Shown: positions 1-12,700 of the stretch, piece after piece
Numbering within the stretch: the stretch's first letter is position 1
How the letters are laid out: every line of letters begins with the position of its first letter
Assembly (NCBI GenBank): GCA_035610835.1
Contig: CM069446.1
Location: 1,069,001 to 1,133,000 of the forward strand
Reading direction: 5' to 3'
Length of the DNA stretch: 64,000 nt
DNA from: Ophiura sarsii
Lineage: Eukaryota; Echinodermata; Ophiuroidea; Amphilepidida; Ophiuridae
The notes under the pieces: generated by a model
Told to the model about the DNA's origin: nothing
Seen by the model: the letters and a program-made list of their open reading frames with translations, nothing else
Databases searched by the model: none
Made by a program: the position numbers and the translations under genes

Positions 1-84
1 ATGTTCTAACATCTGTTCAAATAACTGGGGCAATACTAGAAGATTTTTAACAATTTGTTATGTGCATTGTTGATTTGTGGGCAA

Positions 85-1745
85 GTGTGGTCAAGTGGAA
101 TGAGCAATGCACTCATAACCGGAAAGATGTGAGTTCAGTCCCTCTGCTGCCAATGTGTTGTGTCCTTGGGCAAGACACTTTACTGCACTCTCTCCACCCA
201 GATGTAAAAATGGGTAGCTGTTTGGGGATAATTACAATCTGTTTGAGGACGTCGTTGAAATCTACCCCAGCCCCCCCCCCCCCCCATTTAATGTTGTTCG
301 GAACCGTTTCATCACCATGGTCGTTGGGACCCTCAACATTGATTGGTGGGGGCGGGGAAGGGATATCAATTAGTAGATAGCGCAAGCTCTCCACACAAGT
401 TCACTTGAAAATAGTCCCATAAAGAGGTATATTAGCAAAGAAATGGACTATGTGGTCCATCACCAATTTACCTGAATTGTTTATAATAGCAAAACGCCCA
501 ATTATCAGTACTAGCGGCGTACCCTCGCTACGCTCGGGTCCCCGCTAGATGGTTATGCTACATTACCTACCTCTGAAACCATATAAACCCCCTACAACAC
601 CCCCAAACCAGGTTGATTTATAACCATATCCCTTCTAAATGCATTAGAAGTCCCCTACAACCGCCCCCCCCCCCCCCCCCAATTAGGTTGATTTATAACC
701 ATGTCCCTCCTAAACAATTTACCGTGGCTACTTTATTAACCCCTACCTCTCAAACCGCATCAAGTTAACCCTCGGTACTTTTTAAACCACATAAACCCCC
801 TACAACCCACCCCCCCCCCCCCCCCCCCCCCACTGCAACTACACCAATCGGGTCACGGATTTATAATCATAACCCTCCTAACCATTTCCCGCGGCTACTT
901 CATTAACTCTTAACCCTATATCCTAAACATTTCCCGTGGTTTACCCCCCCCCACCTACATATACCGACCCAAACCAGTTTGTTTTATAATCACAACCCTC
1001 CCTAAACCATTTTCCGTGGCTACTTCATTAACCATCAGTCCCTAGTTTGTTTGGCATGCCAACTTAAAGTAAAGAAATCAGGTTGCTTCATTAACCTCCG
1101 CAAAACGCTACTTGTACCTATATAATAACCCTAGGCCTATCCTAAACCATTTCCCGTGGTTTTACACCGGCCACCCCCCCCCCCCCCCACCCCACCCCCC
1201 CCCCCCCCCCCCCACATGACACCAAAATACCCTACCAACAGGCCTATAACCATTTCTCGTGTGGCTTCTGCGCCATGTGTAGGAGTGCGTGTGCCGCGGC
1301 AGTGAGCCCTTGCGCAAACATGTACGCGACGCGTTACCACGGTAAGATTACGCTGTAGTACGCGCAACGCACAATGTTGTTCAATTCTAGCGGCATTTAT
1401 GAGCCAAATCTGAGAGGTTTTTTGCTGTTTTTGGAGTTAATTGTTAACCAATTTCAGTGGAATAAACTTTAACACCCTTCCCCGTCATCTCCTCTATCTT
1501 TCATGCAAATTAGGCGCCACTTTGATCACAACTAAGGGAGAAATAAGGATAACAAACAAACAAACAAACAAAACACACACACAAACATACACCGTTTCCA
1601 GATTTATAGTAAGATTTGTATGATATGCAGCCAAGCCACTTATGTGAAGCGAACTGTTTCTGATGTATCCTATAGTGGCAGTGGATTTAATGTACAGGCT
1701 TTGAGCATATTTGGAAAAGCGCTATATAAAATCTGACATTTATTT
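85..1745 (+). mobile_element. tRNA-derived SINE (same family as 61145), split by insertions
   Basis: The 5' part is at about 85-245 (GTGAGTTCAGTCC B-box-like, then TCTCCACCCAGATGTAAAAA) and the 3' part at 1615-1745 (GATATGCAGCC, GTGAAGCGAAC, AAAAGCGCTATATAAAA). A 250-bp unknown insert (about 245-490) and the Helitron interrupt it. Confidence 0.75.
511..1614 (-). mobile_element. Non-autonomous Helitron, copy 1 (inserted in a SINE)
   Basis: On the minus strand it starts TCTTACTATAAATCTGG after an A and ends in CGCCGCTAG before a T: 5'-TC...CTAG-3' between A and T without duplication, as Helitrons do. The 3' end can fold (CTAGCGG pairing with CCGCTAG, inner CCC/GGG). Removing it restores the SINE reading CAGTATTTGTATGATATG, comparable to CAGAATTTGTAAGATATG at 61340. 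The body is made of degenerate repeats and several poly(C) tracts; no ORF. Confidence 0.8.
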
Positions 1746-2214
1746 TTTATAAATTTAATGTTCACAGGAAATTATCAAGCTAACATTTAGGTCAAAGACT
1801 TGATCACCAATCTAGCAATTTGTGCTGAAATCTATGGTGCTATATGGTGGACCACACAGCGTAATTTCAATTGGAAGGAGCAGTTATACAGGGTGTCCAG
1901 GCCTGTATGCAGAATGGGGTGGGGGGGGGGGGGGGGGTGGGGGCGGTTATGACATATTTTAGTCCTTACCCGGCCTGAAAAGATGCTTTACACAATGGGA
2001 AGGGGGCGTTTTCAGAAAGCGGTGGTAGGGGGGGGAGCATTTTCACAAAAAAGGTACATTGGTACACATAAAAGATGCAATGTATCAAATCAGCTCATGA
2101 ATACACATAAGCTCATTCATGCTTGACATGCAGTTGGGCATCACATGACGTGACAGGGAGTTATATCATAATAGGTATCCTACTGTTGCAAATTTTGATG
2201 CAATTAGGTGACAA

Positions 2215-3130
2215 CAACAAACGAGAGCATCAATGATGCATAAGCTCACTACAGCTGAGAATTTGGGAAAATTCATAACTCATGTCTATATATGAAGAGC
2301 TTTGTTGCAAAAGGGCTATGGTGCATTTTTTTCAACAATGAGTTTGATATAGAAATGTTTAGGGAAAAATCTTATGTTTCAAGGAAACAAAGTCATTTTT
2401 TTCTTCAAAAAGACATTTTTCAAAAAGTCATTTTCAAAAAGTCATTTTTTTTCTCATTGTAAACAGTCATTGAAATTGATGTTTTGTTGCAAAAGGGCCT
2501 GTGTCCAGAATTAAATCGGGATACAGGCCCTTTTGCAACAAAACAACAACTTCAATAGTTTACAATGAGATGTAGGTCTTTTTGAAGAAAAAAAAGACTT
2601 TATTTCCTTGAAAAATGATTGTGAGCTATACATTTCTGTATCAAACTTATTTTTTTTAAATGATTAAAATAAATGATTTGTTTTTGTGGTATTTTATCTC
2701 TAAGTACAAACAGATGGAGTTTTGTTGCAAAAGGGCCTACATCTAATTTTTTTTATATTTTAAACTAGCGCATTTGGAATGTATTTCAATTTAAATTAGT
2801 ATGTAGTGTACCTCTTTCATAATCCATTCAGTTTTTCAATTGCTCAACTTGAATATTTAGAAACACTTTTTTTGACTTTTTCTCAATAAGAGCCAAAGTG
2901 GATGCAGGCCCTTTTGCAAAAAACCTCTTCATATTGTAAACCACTATAATCTGTCCAGCATATAACAAATGATGCAAAGCTCGAATCCATATTATACCTT
3001 ACATGAAACAAGAATTTTATATATATTATTATGCATTCACCGTTCACCGTGTAAGCACATTTGCCCTTCTATATGCTTCGGTTGAGATTTCATAAGATCA
3101 AGAAATAGTCTCTTTCTGGTATTAAAACAA
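2215..3130. mobile_element. Repeat element with palindromic GCAAAAGGGCCTGT core
   Basis: Similar to 32615-33150 (CGAGAGCATCAATGATGCA start; ATGCTTCGGTTGAGATT end). The centre 2485-2550 folds on itself (TTTTGTTGCAAAAGGGCCTG and complement), and imperfect arms extend to about 2300 and 2720. The word GCAAAAGGGC recurs further out. Confidence 0.7.
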
Positions 3131-5236
3131 AATATTGCCAAACACCTTGGATATTAAATGGTGCGACCTAATGGTAGATGATTGTTCTCTTTTGTAATGT
3201 GTGAAGGTTCAATAAATAATATGTACAGAGATGAATAACTTCGGTACATAACAATGGCAAAATACAAACACCTATTTTATGAAAATATGCATCATTTAAA
3301 TTTTAATGAAAATAATAATATTTACAGGTCACCAAACTCCCATGGCCCCTGGATCTTAGGCTAAGTAAAAATAACACTAGTTTCTCGTGCTAACTTTTTG
3401 AAAAAAGGAAGATGAGGTTATTTTTTTTCTTCTTCCCCAAATGGCGAATGCCCCTTTTTCCAAAACTGGTTTCGCTTTTTCCAACATGGTGGAAATATTT
3501 TTGCTTCAAAATGGCCGCCACTTTTCTAAGACTAGCTTTATAACCTTAAAAATGGGTACATACTGGAAACTGCTCGCGATATTTTACATGTTTATTTTAA
3601 TATAACACAAGGATTTATTCTCTATTTTTTCTCTTTCAGGAATACAAAGCTAAATGAGAAAAGATGTGTATTCTAGATTTACAAAATATCAGTGTGATCT
3701 TGGGAATATCTTGATAAATAAATCAGTTCCAGCCAAAAACGACAAACAAATGTTCCGAAGGCGAAGACCACACTGGTATTTTAAAACACCAGTTTTACCC
3801 ACGGTTTATTTATATCATCTGATGCAGATACAGTTTAATTTGTATCATGTTTTGATAATTAACAGTTTGCCTGTTATGTTGTTCTTTGATTTTAACAGGG
3901 TTTTTTTTAAAATATTGACACGTTCTCCATTTACAACATCAGTGTGATCTTGAGAACATTAAAAAAATAAAAATTGAAGAAAAAAAATTTGAAAAAAAAA
4001 TTTGAAAAAAAATTTGAAGAAAAAAACCTTTTTTTTTTACGCGGCGGCCAAAATGGATGCGCACGCGCGGAGAAGAGAAACTACTACACAAAACCAGTTG
4101 GCGAATTGGCGTTCTCTTCTGGATGGTTCAATAACTTAGTAACAATAACATCTACCGAGGTGATTGGTTTAGGGGAATATTGAAAATAAGATAGGCTTTT
4201 CTTCTGATATCAAAATAGTACTACTACATATAGTTTAACCAGAGAGATATTACACCTCCCTGGTTTAACCATACATAGCCTATAGCCTAGGCTATAGCCT
4301 ATAATAGGCATAGGCTGGGATGTTCGGGCTCCCGGGACTCAATTTTTGTTTTTCGGGCGGGACTCGGGATTTACGAAAATTGGTAGTCCAGATTTTCGAG
4401 GAAGTAAAAACGCAATAAAATATACTAAATGTCCACCAAAGTGTATGTACTTCTGTTCTCTGTGTTGTCTTCATTTGCCTTTTATTATTGTCAAATCTGC
4501 ACCGGTTTTAATCAGCTTCCGGACATTAACATTACATATTAAAATCGCGATTCGTTCAAGATTTACCATCAGAATAACTTTGTGTACTACCAAAATGCAT
4601 AAAACGTTCATAAGTACTCACGTCTAGGCTATATCAGCCTTTCGACTCACTCGTAGTCATTTTTTATCTGCTAAAAATTAACGTCAAAGTAGATGCAGAT
4701 GAAAACAACTTGAAGTAATTAGATATTACAGAACAACAAGAAACAGAACATGAAATAAGGTGAGAAGACGCCATTATTTTCTCAAACACACGGCCGCGGC
4801 ATGCTCAAAACCTTTTTTTGGGTTGGACGCTTTCACTTTTGAAAGGGGTGTCATGTTTTATTTAAACAATGTTTTTATTTTCAATAAATTACTTGAGCTA
4901 TAATATAAACATGCGGCATGTCATTATGAATATTTATTGAGTAAATTTGTATTAAATGTGGAATTTTGACATGGCGGAAGTTACACAATATCTAAATATA
5001 ATACATAAATGTGCCGTTAAACCCAACCCTCCCCCGTTAACACGACTTTCAAAAAATGAGTGAACCCGTAGAGACTTCGATTGTTTTGTTATTAAACACT
5101 GCACCCTCACATATTCGCACGTGCTATTGGTCGAGGAAAGCTCACGACACATTGAAACAGACGGGGTAACTCGGTAAATGTAATTGCCTCATTTACATCG
5201 GACTATAATATGTAGATTTGACATTTGATGTATCGC
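3131..5236. other. Unassigned stretch at the left end
   Basis: Low-complexity A/T blocks, a lysine-coding poly(A)-rich run near 3960-4030, and no frame with recognisable similarity. WDR3 C-terminal exons were looked for here and not seen. Confidence 0.4.
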
Positions 5237-5738
5237 ATCAATGGCAGATGATACCAAACTGGTGGGGGTAATAACAGATATTACGGCACGATAAATCACG
5301 CAAATTCAACATTTTGGCAAGGCAATATTCGTAAGTTTTACTCTTTTTCGCGAATTTCTAACAGCACCTCATGATGAAAAACCTTTAAAAAAAATATTTT
5401 CCATTAATTTTGGCCGCTGAAATCGGAGATATAGTTTGAAGAATATATACAGAAGCGATTAACATCAATTAACGAAAAACGACCTCCCCACCTATTTTTC
5501 ACTTTGACGGCTGTATTTTTACTTTCCGCTGATTTCGTATCATGAATAATAATTATCTCTAGTAGTTAAACCAATCACAATAAGACAATCACGCTTGTAC
5601 GTCATGATACATGCGTGCCATGTGTTAATCAACTTTTCTATCATAGTGTTTACATGCATTTTCAATACAGTTATGACAATAAAGAAAATAACGCGAAATT
5701 TCCTATTTTGTCGAATGGCAATCAGGCCCATTTCATAA
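5237..5738. mobile_element. Left part of a repeat element interrupted by the split-repeat element
   Basis: Closely matches 34637-35134, starting ATGGC(A/C)GA(T/C)GATACCAAAC; continues after the insertion at 9102-9265, matching 35135-35300. True outer ends are uncertain. Confidence 0.8.
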
Positions 5739-6612
5739 TAAAGTTTAACGCTGCGCATGCGAGGTAAACAAAGTTGTTGACAGAAATTTGAAACGTGCCT
5801 GTTGCCCCCTGGCTGTATCTCCCGCGCAAATCATATCGTGACTCGGTTTTCCCGCGATTGTTTTGTCTAGTGTGATTTGCTGCCCGTTGTTTCATTCTGT
5901 CATTTGACTGCATCCGTATCGGATCGTGCTCGGAAGTTAAATAAAAAATACAGAATTGCTTCGTCCGAGCTTCGGTTTCTGCACTTCATCGTACGTCTGT
6001 TTATAAACTTTAATCGCTAAAATGCTAATATTTCAGTTCCGATACGAGAAAGAAACTGGTTTTAGTCTTATATTCGAAGCTGGATGCTACACTTTTTCTG
6101 GGCTCTATTTTATTAGGAGATTCAGAGCTCAGGTCGGTCATCGCGTTATTCATGTGTTGCGCTGTCTGCACATTTCCAGCGGGCAAGCTACGGTGGAAAA
6201 ATCAATGGTTATACCAATCTGAATCAACACCCAAGAGAGCCGGCAGTGTAGTATGTAATCAGATACATGTAGGTGAGAATTATGCTATTTTACAATAATT
6301 GATCAGGAGGTGCCTAGAATGTGTAAATGTGTGCCAGTTTGTTGTCCTCGACAGAGAGAAAGAGAGTTATCCCGTTTTAATCACGCGTCGCACACAGCTA
6401 TTTCTTTATAAATTGATCCTTGTTATTGTTGGTAGGACTAAAAGTCATTGATGTGTCGGTCTTGTTTACCGGTTTTCATTAGGATTAAAAAGTCAGGTCA
6501 ATTCGGTTTAGGGCTATTATCACCGATGCTGTGTAACTGTATAGGCTTAGGCCTATACAATTAAAGTCATTGTTCGTCGTCTCTACGCAAGATCTACGCA
6601 AGCCATTTTGTA

Positions 6613-6870
6613 GGTAATGCTTGATGGTAAATGCTTGATGGTAATGCGTGATGGTAATGCGTGTTGGTAATGCTTGATGGTACTGCGTGGTGTTAATGCT
6701 TGATGGTGCTGCTTGATGGTACTGCGCGTTGGTAAGGCGTGATGGCTATGCGTGATGGTTATGCGTGTTGGTTATGCGTGTTGGTTATGCGTGATGGTTA
6801 TGCGCGATGGTAACGTGTGATAGAAATGCGTGATAGAAATGCGTGATTGTTATGCGTGATAGTAACGTTT
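6613..6870 (+). repeat. Short-unit minisatellite inside the split-repeat element
   Basis: About 20 imperfect units of the type ATGCGTGATGGTA, with TTGATGG, TGTTGG and GATAGA variants. Lies in the first spacer of the 5739-9101 element. Confidence 0.85.
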
Positions 6871-7811
6871 GGCTATGCGTGGCACGAATAGGGCATCTTT
6901 TTACTAAGTCCCGTTCTTGTTTTTTGGGGCAGCCACTAGAAACCGCATCTTTTGTTGAGTCCCGTGGGGGGGGGTTGTCTTTTAATTGGGGCAATCCCCC
7001 TTTAGGGTCTTGTTGGGGTGTTTTGCTTATGGGGGTCGTTTTAAGCCTCAAATTGTTGTATTTTCGTCATAAAATTGGAAAAATGAATGAGGTTAGCTCA
7101 TTGGTGTTTACAAAATGTAATAAACTATTACATGTAAATTAAAATTACAATGATATATTTGATAAATGGAATGAATGTAGATATTAATCTCTTTGGCAGG
7201 AGATCATTTACTGGTATAATATCTGTATTCAAATTACACCGAACTGCTTTGGTGTAGGCATATATTTGTGACTTGCACTATTTACAAATTAAGATTACAA
7301 TGACAGGCTTCGGAATTGCAGGTTAGAAAATCATTTCCTTACAGAGTCTAGTTTGAAGTTTGAACACTCGATATTCAAATATCGCAGTTAAAGTTTAAGT
7401 CCGGAGTCATTCAAATGGCTTGGTACATTTTAAGGAGCTAAAATATCACCTGTCATATTGGTAATTGCTGAAAATTTTGGAAGATTGATTGTGTGTGCGA
7501 TCATGGTCAAGACTATGGCCATGACGAATAAATTGCTTGAGCGGTTGCAGTCAAATGCTACCAATACCAACCTGTCGTTTCGTGTCAAATTTTCTGTTGA
7601 CAATAAAGTTTAACGCTGCGCATGCGAGGTAAACAAAGTTGTTGACAGAAATTTGAAACGTGCCTGTTGCCCCCTGGCTGTATCTCCCGCGCAAATCATA
7701 TCGTGACTCGGTTTTCCCGCGATTGTTTTGTCTAGTGTGATTTGCTGCCCGTTGTTTCATTCTGTCATTTGACTGCATCCGTATCGGATCGTGCTCGGAA
7801 GTTAAATAAAA

Positions 7812-8512
7812 CCCACCCACCACTCCCATTTATTTAAGCTGGAGTAAGTCTGGGGGTAAGCTAAACTATTTGGGTAATGGTTTTGCAGCTTAAGCTGGTT
7901 TGTGCTCCACATGGTCCTGTTTTATCGTTTTTGCCCGAGGTGACCATATTGCTAAAGGGGACGATATTCCGCAGTCCAATAATCCGAAATAAAACCGGCG
8001 ATCTGCATTGAGTTGTTGTGCATAGGTGGGGCGTCGCTACCTATTTTTGCAGTGCAGTTACGCCATGTGGGGGCATGCGGTTGTAAAATCTTACCTGGTA
8101 CCTTGAGTGGCGGCCTTGATGGCCACGTGCATGGAGCCTTTCGGTCCGCAGGCAAGCTTTCATTAAGGGAATGTATTCGGCGGTCTTGGAATCAGAACCC
8201 TTCAAGATTTGTATGCAGTTATAAATCATTCCTGGCTTGGTATTTTTGCGGTAGGGCTACCATTGTATTGCTCCGGATAAGCCGCATTTAGGGCGAGTAC
8301 ACATGCATGTGTTTTTATTGACAGCCTGCCAATCCGCGAACTATTGCTAAGTGGAGGCATAGGCTCAGAAGGTTACAGCCGCATTTAGGACGAGTACACA
8401 AACATGTGTTTATTGACGGCCCTGGCTATCCGCGGACCAACGCTTTAGTGGAAACATATGTTCAGAAGGTTAAGCAATTAGTGGCGATCGGCTATGGTTC
8501 CGAGGCTGCTAG
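7812..8512 (+). other. Second spacer of the split-repeat element, possible decayed coding region
   Basis: GC-richer than its surroundings. It holds a diverged tandem duplication of roughly 105 bp (8286-8388 and 8389-8491) starting CGCATTTAGG(G/A)CGAGTACAC. In the second unit a plus-strand frame is open for about 58 codons (including HVFIDGPGYPRTNALVETY), while the first has stops. I do not recognise the product. Confidence 0.4.
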
Positions 8513-9101
8513 GGGGTGTTTTGCTTATGGGGGTCGTTTTAAGCCTCAAATTGTTGTATTTTCGTCATAAAATTGGAAAAATGAATGAGGTTAGCTCATT
8601 GGTGTTTACAAAATGTAATAAACTATTACATGTAAATTAAAATTACAATGATATATTTGATAAATGGAATGAATGTAGATATTAATCTCTTTGGCAGGAG
8701 ATCATTTACTGGTATAATATCTGTATTCAAATTACACCGAACTGCTTTGGTGTAGGCATATATTTGTGACTTGCACTATTTACAAATTAAGATTACAATG
8801 ACAGGCTTCGGAATTGCAGGTTAGAAAATCATTTCCTTACAGAGTCTAGTTTGAAGTTTGAACACTCGATATTCAAATATCGCAGTTAAAGTTTAAGTCC
8901 GGAGTCATTCAAATGGCTTGGTACATTTTAAGGAGCTAAAATATCACCTGTCATATTGGTAATTGCTGAAAATTTTGGAAGATTGATTGTGTGTGCGATC
9001 ATGGTCAAGACTATGGCCATGACGAATAAATTGCTTGAGCGGTTGCAGTCAAATGCTACCAATACCAACCTGTCGTTTCGTGTCAAATTTTCTGTTGACA
9101 A

Positions 9102-9265
9102 CATATTTATGCGATCATATTGTTTCACTATCTCAAGTACATTTCCCGACAAATACCACTTGTGTGACCAAGATAAAACCATATTTCACAGTCGCACTTT
9201 CCCCTTGACCTATACCGTGACCTTTCGCGTCAGGTCGCTATAGCTTACTGTAGTAAGCTAAAAAC
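9102..9265. mobile_element. Right part of the interrupted repeat element
   Basis: Matches 35135-35300 and ends in the palindrome TAGCTTACTGTAGTAAGCTA. Confidence 0.8.
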
Positions 9266-9502
9266 CTGTTCTATGAGCAAACGGACCTCTCAGGTAGGGT
9301 CCGTTGGTCTGGCATTGTTTTTTCCAAAATAATGTTTTGGTGAATTTTGACAATTTTTGACATTTTCAACAACAAAATCAAAACTTAACAAAAATAAAAC
9401 AAAATGAAATAAATAGAAATTTGAAGACAAAAATGGATCGGCCAGGCCCATTATAGAGCAGAGGTGTGTATTTTCATCGCCATGGAAGTTGTGAAGACTT
9501 AC

Positions 9503-9712
9503 TGTAAGATTTCCATATTGCAGTATGGGATGCATCTTTGGTAGTGGCAGGTTTTTCTTCTGCACCTTACACTGCAGCTCATGCTCCTTCAATTTAGCTG
9601 ACTCATCCTTGTAAAGTTCCAACGCTTCCATTAATCTCTCTGCAGCCTTCACTGTCTCTATAGTCTTCTTACCAGCCATACCAGTCTCAGTTGAGGCGGA
9701 TTCACCAGGTAT
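9503..9712 (-). CDS. WDR3: WDR3 coding exon 18 (residues 743-812), last exon seen
   Basis: Acceptor TATGTAG|ATA, donor ACA|GTAAGT, phase 0. Encodes [31 protein letters not shown] and [10 protein letters not shown], matching the human residues just before the C-terminal Utp12 domain. The acceptor and first ~74 nt of this exon are the source of the 116-bp tandem array lying immediately upstream in the intron. Confidence 0.93.
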
Positions 9713-12700
9713 CTACATAATAACAATTCATGATATTAATCAATGTTATATCTCTCCGCAGCCTTCACTGTCTCTATAGTCTTCTTACCAGCCATACCAG
9801 TCTCAGTTGAGGCAGATTCACCAGGTATCTACATAATAACAATTCATGATATTAATCAATGTTATATCTCTCAGCAGCCTTCACTGTCTCTATAGTCTTC
9901 TTACCAGCCATACCAGTCTCAGTTGAGGCGGATTCACCCGGTATCTACATAATAACAATTCATGATATTAATCAATGTTATATCTCTCCGCAGCCTTCAC
10001 TGTCTCTATAGTCTTCTTACCAGCCATACCAGTCTCAGTTGAGGCAGATTCACCCGGTATCTACATAATAACAATTCATGATATTAATCAATGTTATATC
10101 TCTCAGCAGCCTTCACTGTCTCTATTGTCTTCTTACCAGCCATACCAGTCTCAGTTGAGGCAGATTCACCCGGTATCTACATAATAACAATTCATGATAT
10201 TAATCAATGTTATATCTCTCAGCAGCCTTCACTGTCTCTATTGTCTTCTTACCAGCCATACCAGTCTCAGTTGAGGCAGATTCACCAGGTATCTACATAA
10301 TAACAATTCATGATATTAATCAATGTTATATCTCTCAGCTGCCTTCACTGTCTCTATTGTCTTCTTACCAGCCATACCAGTCTCAGTTGACGCAGATTCA
10401 CCCGGTATCTACATAAAAACAATTCATGATATTAATCAATGTTATATCTCTCAGCAGCCTTCACTGTCTCTATTGTCTTCTTACCAGCCATACCAGTCTC
10501 AGTTGAGGCAGATTCACCCGGTATCTACATAATAACAATTCATGATATTAATCAATGTTATATCTCTCAGCTGCCTTCACTGTCGCTATTGTCTTCTTAC
10601 CAGCCATACCAGTCTCAGTTGAGGCAGATTCACCCGGTATCTACATAATAACAATTCATGATATTAATCAATGTTATATCTCTCAGCTGCCTTCACTGTC
10701 TCTATTGTCTTCTTACCAGCCATACCAGTCTCAGTTGACGCAGATTCACCCGGTATCTACATAAAAACAATTCATGATATTAATCAATGTTATATCTCTC
10801 CGCTGCCTTCACTGTCTCTATTGTCTTCTTACCAGCCATACCAGTCTCAGTTGAGGCAGATTCACCCGGTATCTACATAAAAACAATTCATGATATTAAT
10901 CAATGTTATATCTCTCCGCTGCCTTCACTGTCTCTATTGTCTTCTTACCAGCCATACCAGTCTCAGTTGACGCAGATTCACCCGGTATCTACATAATAAC
11001 AATTCATGATATTAATCAATGTTATCTCTCCACTGCCTTCACTGTCTCTATTGTCTTCTTACCAGCCATACCAGTCTCAGTTGAGGCAGATTCACCCGGT
11101 ATCTACATAATAACAATTCATGATATTAATCAATGTTATATCTCTCAGCTGCCTTCACTGTCTCTATAGTCTTCTTACCAGCCATACCAGTCTCAGTTGA
11201 GGCAGATTCACCCGGTATCTACATAATAACAATTCATGATATTAATCAATGTTATATCTCTCAGCAGCCTTCACTGTCTCTATTGTCTTCTTACCAGCCA
11301 TACCAGTCTCAGTTGACGCAGATTCACCCGGTATCTACATAATAACAATTCATGATATTAATCAATGTTATCTCTCCACTGCCTTCACTGTCTCTATTGT
11401 CTTCTTACCAGCCATACCAGTCTCAGTTGAGGCAGATTCACCCGGTATCTACATAATAACAATTCATGATATTAATCAATGTTATATCTCTCAGCTGCCT
11501 TCACTGTCTCTATAGTCTTCTTACCAGCCATACCAGTCTCAGTTGAGGCAGAGTCACCCGGTATCTACATAATAACAATTCATGATATTAATCAATGTTA
11601 TATCTCTCAGCTGCCTTCACTGTCTCTATAGTCTTCTTACCAGCCATACCAGTCTCAGTTGAGGCGGATTCACCAGGTATCTACATAATAACAATTCATG
11701 ATATTCAGGGTTATAGCTAGGCCAGATTGAGTGCCGGCTAATTTTACTGACGGCGAACGGAGTAAGTGTAGCAAACGAAGTGCAGTGGATCATGGCAAGG
11801 GGTCCAGAGGCCTTCTTAATGGTTTTATAATGTACTTTGAGGGTTCCTGCCGCATTCTATCCACAAAATGTTTTTAAAAAAATTACAAAATTTAAACCTT
11901 TTTTAAAGAGTGCCAGCCAGCCAGCAAGAGTGCCGGTACGCCCGACCGGCATAGCTATAAACCTGATGATATTAATCAATGTTAGTAGCCATTTCACATT
12001 TTTATATTCATAGTTGTCTTACATGGCAAAAAACAATCATGATATCAGGTTAATGACATATGAAAGTATATCAAGACAAAATGTTGAAAAAAGTGTCAAA
12101 TGACCACTGAAAATGAATGAAAATATTAAAACTTGAGATCCCCAAATTCTCTAATTAGTAGCAGAATCTGATGGTTGAATATGTCAAATTTGGAAATTGA
12201 ATCATTTGGTATATATTTGGTATATATATGTTATGCACATTTGCTGAAACAAACATATATCCAAGTAAAGATATGACCATGAAACTTACTGTTGTGATGA
12301 TATTCCATTTGAAAAGGTTGACTTTTTTCTGTTTTAACGAAACATTATCTTTCTAATAATGATGAATAAGCCTCACATCCTCACTAACAATACCCAGAAA
12401 TCCAGACAACAACTTATACATACCACTGTCTGTTCTCCTCCTTGTGCTATTGAATCCTCAAACTCTTTCTCACGCTCCATTTCTCGCTCTTCCTGCAAGA
12501 CTAGTGGTTCTTCTGTCCTCTCCCACAGTCGCAGAGACTTGTCATGTGATGCAGATACCTGGAATATGATGTAAATTATGCAAATAAGTATTAGAGAGAG
12601 GAGAGAGGCATGACATTCTCATTTATATCAATATTTGATTTATGATGGAATTCTTAATTCAAGATTCTTATATTTGAAATACTAAAATTGAGATACAATA

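Larger units (their letters stand above)
5739..9101. mobile_element. Split-direct-repeat (A1-B1-A2-B2) element, Ngaro/PAT-like, non-autonomous
   Basis: Two repeats are split and interleaved: A1 5739-5946 and A2 7604-7811 (208 bp, no differences seen), B1 7015-7603 and B2 8513-9101 (589 bp, no differences seen). B1 and A2 are directly joined. This order (A1-spacer-B1-A2-spacer-B2) is the signature of Ngaro/PAT-type tyrosine-recombinase retrotransposons, which replicate through a circle and make no target duplication. The flanks, CCCATTTCATAA and CATATTTATGCG, rejoin to the uninterrupted sequence at 35128-35145 with no duplication. Spacers are 1068 bp (5947-7014) and 701 bp (7812-8512); no reverse transcriptase or recombinase frame is recognisable, so it must be mobilised in trans or be a deletion derivative. 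Confidence 0.85.

Noticed and set aside
5739..9101. LTR retrotransposon with 589-bp LTRs (7015-7603, 8513-9101)
   Set aside because: The second repeated block (A1/A2) is interleaved, there is no target duplication, and no TG...CA ends.
9975..11515. Series of 69-88 codon plus-strand open frames ([10 protein letters not shown] type)
   Set aside because: They are the antisense reading of the exon 18 tandem array; the coding sense is on the minus strand.
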